50,000 nt of DNA, from NCBI GenBank assembly GCA_963204915.1, contig CAUJHS010000016.1:1-50000 (forward strand), written 5' to 3'. Below the pieces are notes generated by a model that worked only from the letters and a program-made list of their open reading frames with translations, had not been told where the DNA came from and made no database searches. Shown here one piece after another: positions 45,782-50,000 of the stretch. Each line of letters begins with the position of its first letter. Position 1 is the stretch's first letter. The DNA is from Planctomycetota bacterium. Lineage in GTDB: Bacteria; Planctomycetota; Planctomycetia; Pirellulales; Pirellulaceae. Made by a program: the position numbers and the translations under genes.

Positions 45782-46573
45782 ATGCAGGAATTGGATGTAG
45801 CGCAGGAAGCGGCCCGAGCCGCGGGCGAAGTCATTCGGCGACATTTTCAGCATGGTGCTATCGCCCGGGCGAAAGAAAGCGGTTCAGGAACGTACGACCT
45901 GGTGACTGACGCCGACCTGGAGGCCGAGCGGACCATCGTCCAAGTCATTCGCCGGCGCTTCCCGACTGACGCCGTGTTGGGTGAGGAATTCCATCGCGAC
46001 GATGTTGCAGCACCGCGCTTGTGGGTTATTGATCCCATCGACGGCACCAGCAACTTTGCTCACGGCATTCCTCATTTCGCGGTTTCAATCGGTTTCTACG
46101 AAGCGGGGCAGCCAGCATGCGGCGTGATTTATAACCCCATCCGCGAAGACTGGTACCTGGCCGAGCGCGGACAAGGCGCCTTCCATAATGGACGGCGGGC
46201 GAAGGCGGCGGTTTCGGAAAGGCTCGATCAGGTGCTCATCGGTGTGGGGTTTTACTACGACCGCGGCGCCATGATGGAGGCCACCTTAGCCACGATCGGC
46301 GACTTTTTCCGCCAGCACATTCACGGCGTTCGCCGTTTCGGCACGGCATCGCTCGACTTGTGCAGCGTGGGAGACGGACTGTTCGGCGCTTTTTTCGAAT
46401 ACACCCTCTCGCCGTGGGACTTCGCCGCTGGGGCGTTGTATGTGCAGGAAGCGGGAGGAACCGTTACCACCGCGCGGGGAGAACCGCTTCGCCTGGAGAA
46501 GACCAGCCTGCTCGCAAGCAACGGCTTGATCCACCAGGCGGCCTTGGACGTCATTCGTCCCCATCATCCTTAA
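45782..46573 (+). CDS. Inositol monophosphatase family phosphatase (SuhB-like)
   Basis: This 263-residue enzyme has the lithium-sensitive phosphatase motifs: GEEF with Glu69, then WVIDPIDGTSNFAHG with Asp84 and Asp87, and the C-terminal SPWDFAAGALYVQEAGG with the third metal-binding Asp. Members remove phosphate from myo-inositol 1-phosphate or related sugar phosphates; the exact substrate cannot be told here. The start lies 32 bases after the SGNH gene, so they may be co-transcribed. Confidence 0.93.
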   Translation: MQELDVAQEAARAAGEVIRRHFQHGAIARAKESGSGTYDLVTDADLEAERTIVQVIRRRFPTDAVLGEEFHRDDVAAPRLWVIDPIDGTSNFAHGIPHFAVSIGFYEAGQPACGVIYNPIREDWYLAERGQGAFHNGRRAKAAVSERLDQVLIGVGFYYDRGAMMEATLATIGDFFRQHIHGVRRFGTASLDLCSVGDGLFGAFFEYTLSPWDFAAGALYVQEAGGTVTTARGEPLRLEKTSLLASNGLIHQAALDVIRPHHP

Positions 46574-46714
46574 GAGGCGCGCGCCGCAACGCGATGAGCT
46601 TCGTTCGCATTGCGGTTAAGCGTTCTTTCAGGGTTTTACCAAACTGGCGAATTGGGACCGCCACACGAACGGCGGCCGATTGAGGTTGTGAGCCCTGCAT
46701 CCTGCGGCAATGGA

Positions 46715-47935
46715 ATGGCGGAACCGTTAATCATTCTCGGCGCTAGCGCGCGAGCCGCGGCGTTTTCCGCATTGCGCGCCGGCCTAACGCCGTGGACTGC
46801 CGACTTGTTCGCCGACGCGGACCTTGCCGCGCGTTGCACGGCCCAACGCGTAGCGCATTACCCGGAGGGCCTGCTCGAGTTGATCCGGCCGGCGCCGGCC
46901 GGCCCCTGGATCTATACTGGCGCTTTAGAAAACCATCCCGGCCTGATCGATCGTATCGCGCGGGAACGCCCGCTCTGGGGCAACCTCGGAACGGTCTTGC
47001 GACAGGTGCGCAATCCCGCACTTTTACGGCAAACGCTGGTCGAGGCCGGATGTCGTTGTCCGCGGCTTGGGGAGAGTTTCTCCACCCTCACGCCCGGCGT
47101 CTGGATGAGAAAACCTCGCCGGTCGGCGGGGGGAGCGCATATCGAGAAATTCGCGGTTTGCGCCGCTGCAGAACCAGGTGAGCGTCAACGCGCCATACCG
47201 GTTGTCTCAAGTCTGTCGAAACACGATGACATGGCGACCCACAATCATTACTTCCAAGAGTTCGTGGCGGGCGAACCATCGGGCGGAGTTTTCCTTGCCG
47301 CGCGCGGCGCAGCGTTGCTTCTGGGCGTAACGCGACAACTCGTTGGCTCAACGTGGGCCGGCGCCAACAACTTTCAGTATGTTGGTTCGGTGGGGCCTGT
47401 GCTGTTGGACAACCGCGAACGGCAAGCTTGGGAAACCACGGGGGCTTGCCTGGCAAGCCGCTTTGCGCTGACAGGCTTGTTCGGCGTCGATGCGATCGTG
47501 AACGAAGACGGCGTTTTCGTGATCGAGGTCAACCCGCGTTATACGGCGTCGGTCGAATTGCTCGAACGAGCCGGGAACTGGTCAGCCCTCGCCTTGCAAA
47601 AACTTGCTTGCGTTGAAGAACACCGAAGCATGCAAAATCTCGAGCAGGACTTCCAACACACGCCCCAAGCGCGCAGCGACCGGCCAGCGGCAAAGACGTA
47701 CGGAAAAGCCATTGTGTACGCCACAAAACAAACGCATGGAAGCGACGCCTTTTGGAGCTTTGTCGCCCAGGCAAATTCTGGAGAAGCTTGGCCCATGGCC
47801 GCCGATCTTCCCAATCGCGGCGAAGCGTTTCAGCCCGGACAACCGGTCCTGACCGTGTTTGCCGAAGGCGCGAACGAGTCGCAAGTAACGCAGCAATTGC
47901 AGGTCGAAGCAAGCCGGGTGCTAGACCTGTTGTAG
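46715..47935 (+). CDS. ATP-grasp carboxylate-amine ligase, COG2232/MfnD-like
   Basis: This 406-residue protein has an N-terminal pre-ATP-grasp domain (LIILGASARAAAFSALRAGL). The ATP-grasp fold follows, with KPRRSAGGAHIEKF as the ATP-binding lysine region and GLFGVDAIVNEDGVFVIEVNPRYTASVE as the metal-binding strand with Glu and Asn. The layout resembles the COG2232 ATP-grasp proteins found with tetrahydromethanopterin-linked C1 genes in methylotrophs and planctomycetes. One archaeal member, MJ0815/MfnD, makes a glutamyl-tyramine step of methanofuran. A C1-cofactor role is therefore likely but rests on family memory. I start at the ATG at 46715. Confidence 0.72.
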   Translation: MAEPLIILGASARAAAFSALRAGLTPWTADLFADADLAARCTAQRVAHYPEGLLELIRPAPAGPWIYTGALENHPGLIDRIARERPLWGNLGTVLRQVRNPALLRQTLVEAGCRCPRLGESFSTLTPGVWMRKPRRSAGGAHIEKFAVCAAAEPGERQRAIPVVSSLSKHDDMATHNHYFQEFVAGEPSGGVFLAARGAALLLGVTRQLVGSTWAGANNFQYVGSVGPVLLDNRERQAWETTGACLASRFALTGLFGVDAIVNEDGVFVIEVNPRYTASVELLERAGNWSALALQKLACVEEHRSMQNLEQDFQHTPQARSDRPAAKTYGKAIVYATKQTHGSDAFWSFVAQANSGEAWPMAADLPNRGEAFQPGQPVLTVFAEGANESQVTQQLQVEASRVLDLL

Positions 47936-47981
47936 CGCGCCATATCAACCTGCCCATACCCAGCAACTGGCTGCATGTCGC

Positions 47982-48764
47982 TCAAGCTTCGACCTCTTGA
48001 GCCTGACCTTCGGCGTCGGGCATCCACTGTTTGCCGGCTAACCTCGGTTCGTAATCGTCGCGGTTGGCGAGCCGGGCGATTTCCTTCATGACCCGTACGG
48101 TCAGCTCTTTGGCTGCTTCACGATCATTGACCCGATGGGCGTACGGCGTCACGTCGATGGGCGCACCGAACCGCATGCGAACCCGCGCTCGCATGAACAG
48201 GGGGCCATGCGCGGTGCCGTCATAGGGGGAACCTTCAATGTAACAGGGAACCATCGGGGCGCCCGACCGAATCGCGACGATTGCAGCGCCGGGACGCACC
48301 GGAAGCAGGAATTCGGAAGTCGTATTGATGCGGCCCTCCGGAAACATGCCGACGAACTCGCCTTGTTGCGCAAAACGAATGGCTGCCTTGGTTGAGGCGG
48401 TATCAACGCCTCCGCGGCGGGTGGGAATCGCCTCGGTTTGCCGTAAAAACCAGCCCGCCAAAGGCATGGCGAAGTATTCGGCCGCCACCATCCAATGCAC
48501 CGGGCGTCCCGCTACGATTTGAATGAAGAAGGGGTCGATGGATGATCGATGATTCGCCACAATGATCGCGCCGCGCTCGCAACCCGGCGGCAGCTTATGG
48601 GGCATGTCGGCCCGCCATAGCAGACGAACCAAAAGCACGTCGATGTAAAAGAGGACGGTCTGAACGGGCGTATAAGGACTGCGCCGAAAAAGCCACACCA
48701 CCCAAACGACAAGCGCCAACGAGGCGAGCGCGACGAACGCCACAGCAAAAGAAGTAGATGTCAT
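47982..48764 (-). CDS. 1-acyl-sn-glycerol-3-phosphate acyltransferase family protein (PlsC-like)
   Basis: This 260-residue membrane enzyme adds an acyl chain to lysophosphatidic acid or a similar acceptor. A hydrophobic N-terminal helix spans about 5-25. The acyltransferase motifs are NHRSSID (H-x4-D), the Q-T-E-A-I-P-T-R-R-G block, FPEGRIN, and VPCYIEG. The ATG at 48764 overlaps the aroH stop by one base (TAATG), so the two genes are translationally coupled. That fixes the start. Confidence 0.92.
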   Translation of the reverse strand: MTSTSFAVAFVALASLALVVWVVWLFRRSPYTPVQTVLFYIDVLLVRLLWRADMPHKLPPGCERGAIIVANHRSSIDPFFIQIVAGRPVHWMVAAEYFAMPLAGWFLRQTEAIPTRRGGVDTASTKAAIRFAQQGEFVGMFPEGRINTTSEFLLPVRPGAAIVAIRSGAPMVPCYIEGSPYDGTAHGPLFMRARVRMRFGAPIDVTPYAHRVNDREAAKELTVRVMKEIARLANRDDYEPRLAGKQWMPDAEGQAQEVEA

Positions 48765-49192
48765 TAATGATTCAACCGCGCCATTTCTTCCGCGATCCAT
48801 GCATTGAGCTCCTCCCAATTCACGGGGGGCAAATCGCACAAGTCGGGTCTGAGGCGCTCCGCTTCCTTAATATAAATGTGTCGAATCTCGCGCTGCCGTT
48901 TGTCGGTGTTCCAATGAATGAGCACGCGAATACAGCGCGACAACGAGCCGGGCACGTGAATTTCGTGGCCGCATAACAGCGGCACATCAAGCCATCCCAA
49001 CTGCCGAGCGGCCAACGCGGGAAACTCCGCGTCCAGGTCCACGGTCGTGCTGAACACGGCGCTGGCCACGTCCTCCGACCGGATGCCGTTGGTGCGTATC
49101 ATCAACGCCAAAAGTTGGCGCGTCGCCGTTAAAATCGCCACGCGGGAGTTCTCATCCGCCGTGGTGGCTCCCCGCACGCCGCGACACCACAT
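48764..49192 (-). CDS. aroH: Chorismate mutase, AroH type
   Basis: This 142-residue enzyme converts chorismate to prephenate for phenylalanine and tyrosine. It aligns along its length with the Bacillus trimeric Aro[14 protein letters not shown] at the start, CIRVLI with the active-site Arg, and [16 protein letters not shown] near the end. The ATG at 49192 has AGGA eight bases upstream. It overlaps plsC by one base, an unusual partnership for an aromatic-pathway gene. Confidence 0.92.
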   Translation of the reverse strand: MWCRGVRGATTADENSRVAILTATRQLLALMIRTNGIRSEDVASAVFSTTVDLDAEFPALAARQLGWLDVPLLCGHEIHVPGSLSRCIRVLIHWNTDKRQREIRHIYIKEAERLRPDLCDLPPVNWEELNAWIAEEMARLNH

Positions 49193-49357
49193 AAACCATT
49201 TCCTCAGGCAATAAACAGAAGCGACCACAAAACGCTAGATTAAGATACCTTGCCCTCCAAAAAATCGAAAGTAGCGTGGGCGCCTTAAACGCGACCGATA
49301 CCACGACGCGCTCCGCCGCGTCTCACCTGCGCTTTACGGTGCGCGATCTGTTGCGGG

Positions 49358-49750
49358 CTATGCTCTTGGCCAGTCCTGACCATCCTCAAGCCCCTCAAGG
49401 TTTGTGGATTGTTCGTGATCTGAGGCTTTGCAATGCCTTATACACATCAAACGGAGCAGAGCCTCGGATCGCTCGCGACAGATATCTGAATTGCCGTGGC
49501 GCATCATGCTGCCGCTCTTATACCTCGTCATTGCCCGGGGATCGTTTGTCGCGATGAACAGGACTTCCCCCAGCGTCCTGACCACGGGAGTTCCCCGAGT
49601 TGAATGCTTCACGGCCTCTCGCCCTAGATATATGCCTTGATAATCGTGCAATCGCTCGTGATCGCCGGATAGTTTAGCTATCTCACCCAGACTGGTCCTT
49701 CGCTCGGCGTTTTTTGGCCGCGGGACAAACAGCTCGTCGGCATCTGTCAT
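49358..49750 (-). CDS. Hypothetical protein with codon use unlike its neighbours
   Basis: This 130-residue frame (MTDADELFVPRPKN to DGQDWPRA) shows purine-rich first codon positions, as real genes do, but uses many ATA, AGG, CTA and AGA codons that are rare in the rest of the window. I recognise no domain. It is predicted to be soluble and basic in the second half. A weak GAAG lies upstream of the ATG at 49750; an earlier in-frame ATG is at 49825. It may be a recently acquired gene or a fragment. The bases from 49751 to the window end hold no gene that I can support. Confidence 0.3.
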   Translation of the reverse strand: MTDADELFVPRPKNAERRTSLGEIAKLSGDHERLHDYQGIYLGREAVKHSTRGTPVVRTLGEVLFIATNDPRAMTRYKSGSMMRHGNSDICRERSEALLRLMCIRHCKASDHEQSTNLEGLEDGQDWPRA

Positions 49751-50000
49751 CGCGAATCTTCGCGTGCTCCTCGCCGGTGGACCTGTACTCGCGCTGGAGG
49801 CATCAATGGACTTGGCGATTTCCATACGAACTTTGTTTTCGCCCTATGCGAATTGATCCGCCGCGTCCGACCACTAAACACCGATTTTCCTAGCGAATCT
49901 GCCATTTCGGGACCTGCAAAAAGACTACTGCCTTGGCGGCAGCCAAAAATCTCCAAAATGTTTTTCGAACCAATGAACCTTTTTGAAAACCGGCCCGTAT

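Noticed and set aside
1-50000. CRISPR arrays, rRNA, tRNA, insertion sequences or prophage
   Set aside because: Reading both strands showed no spaced direct-repeat array, no tRNA T-loop with matching stems, no rRNA core sequence and no transposase or phage structural gene. An automated scan would be more sensitive.

Overview
The window looks like a chromosomal piece of a planctomycete, probably a Pirellulales-type organism. The signs are a DUF1559 pilin-like protein with a small lipoprotein behind it, a planctomycete-style ECF sigma factor next to an FHA protein that carries the usual kinase-associated N-terminal region, several secreted proteins of types I associate with planctomycetes, and a moderately high GC content (my estimate from reading, not computed). 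No rRNA, tRNA, CRISPR array, transposase or phage gene is visible.

Layout. Bases 1-165 hold long homopolymer runs and look like a contig edge. Positions 166-3009 carry a membrane glycosyltransferase and a divergent sigma factor/FHA pair. Positions 3067-12370 form an exopolysaccharide locus. On the minus strand it has an ExeA-like ATPase, an O-antigen ligase/polymerase-type protein and a chain-length protein. On the plus strand it has a GNAT/CelD-type acyltransferase, a polysaccharide deacetylase, a flippase and a GT4 glycosyltransferase. The two arms diverge from a 352-bp region holding two perfect 10-bp inverted repeats. Positions 12405-20256 are mostly housekeeping: aspS, miaA, a PIN-TRAM membrane protein, a Rieske protein, a double GNAT, a 2-Cys peroxiredoxin, then DUF1559 with its lipoprotein.

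Positions 20468-21878 hold a sulfate-reduction unit: a cysH of the iron-sulfur (APS-reductase) type followed by a cysteine-poor Rrf2 regulator, with a near-consensus promoter in front. carA follows, with an unusual structured leader region in which a perfect intrinsic terminator faces the opposite way. Next on the minus strand come an AlaC-type aminotransferase, zwf, selA and selB, so the organism very probably makes selenocysteine proteins. No selC and no selenoprotein were recognised here.

Positions 30218-41346 mix small conserved unknowns, a thermonuclease-like protein, an HNH endonuclease, an XdhC maturation factor, a GlcG/HbpS-like secreted protein, a divergent HSP90, asnS, a lipoprotein and a YkgJ-type cysteine-cluster protein. 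Positions 41347-43633 hold a pair of HtrA-like proteins: one has an intact catalytic triad; the other has lost the His, carries Cys in place of Ser, and has its PDZ domain nested inside the protease fold. Positions 43912-49192 carry an atypical SDR, a CDGSH iron-sulfur protein, an SGNH hydrolase, an inositol monophosphatase, an ATP-grasp ligase that resembles the C1/methanofuran-type family, and an aroH-plsC pair that overlaps by one base. The last 800 bases are unlike the rest in codon use and gene content.

Most genes are ordinary. The points most worth following are the nested-PDZ pseudo-protease beside an active HtrA, the structured orphan-terminator segment in front of carA, the Rrf2-cysH control region, and the inverted repeats between the two exopolysaccharide arms.
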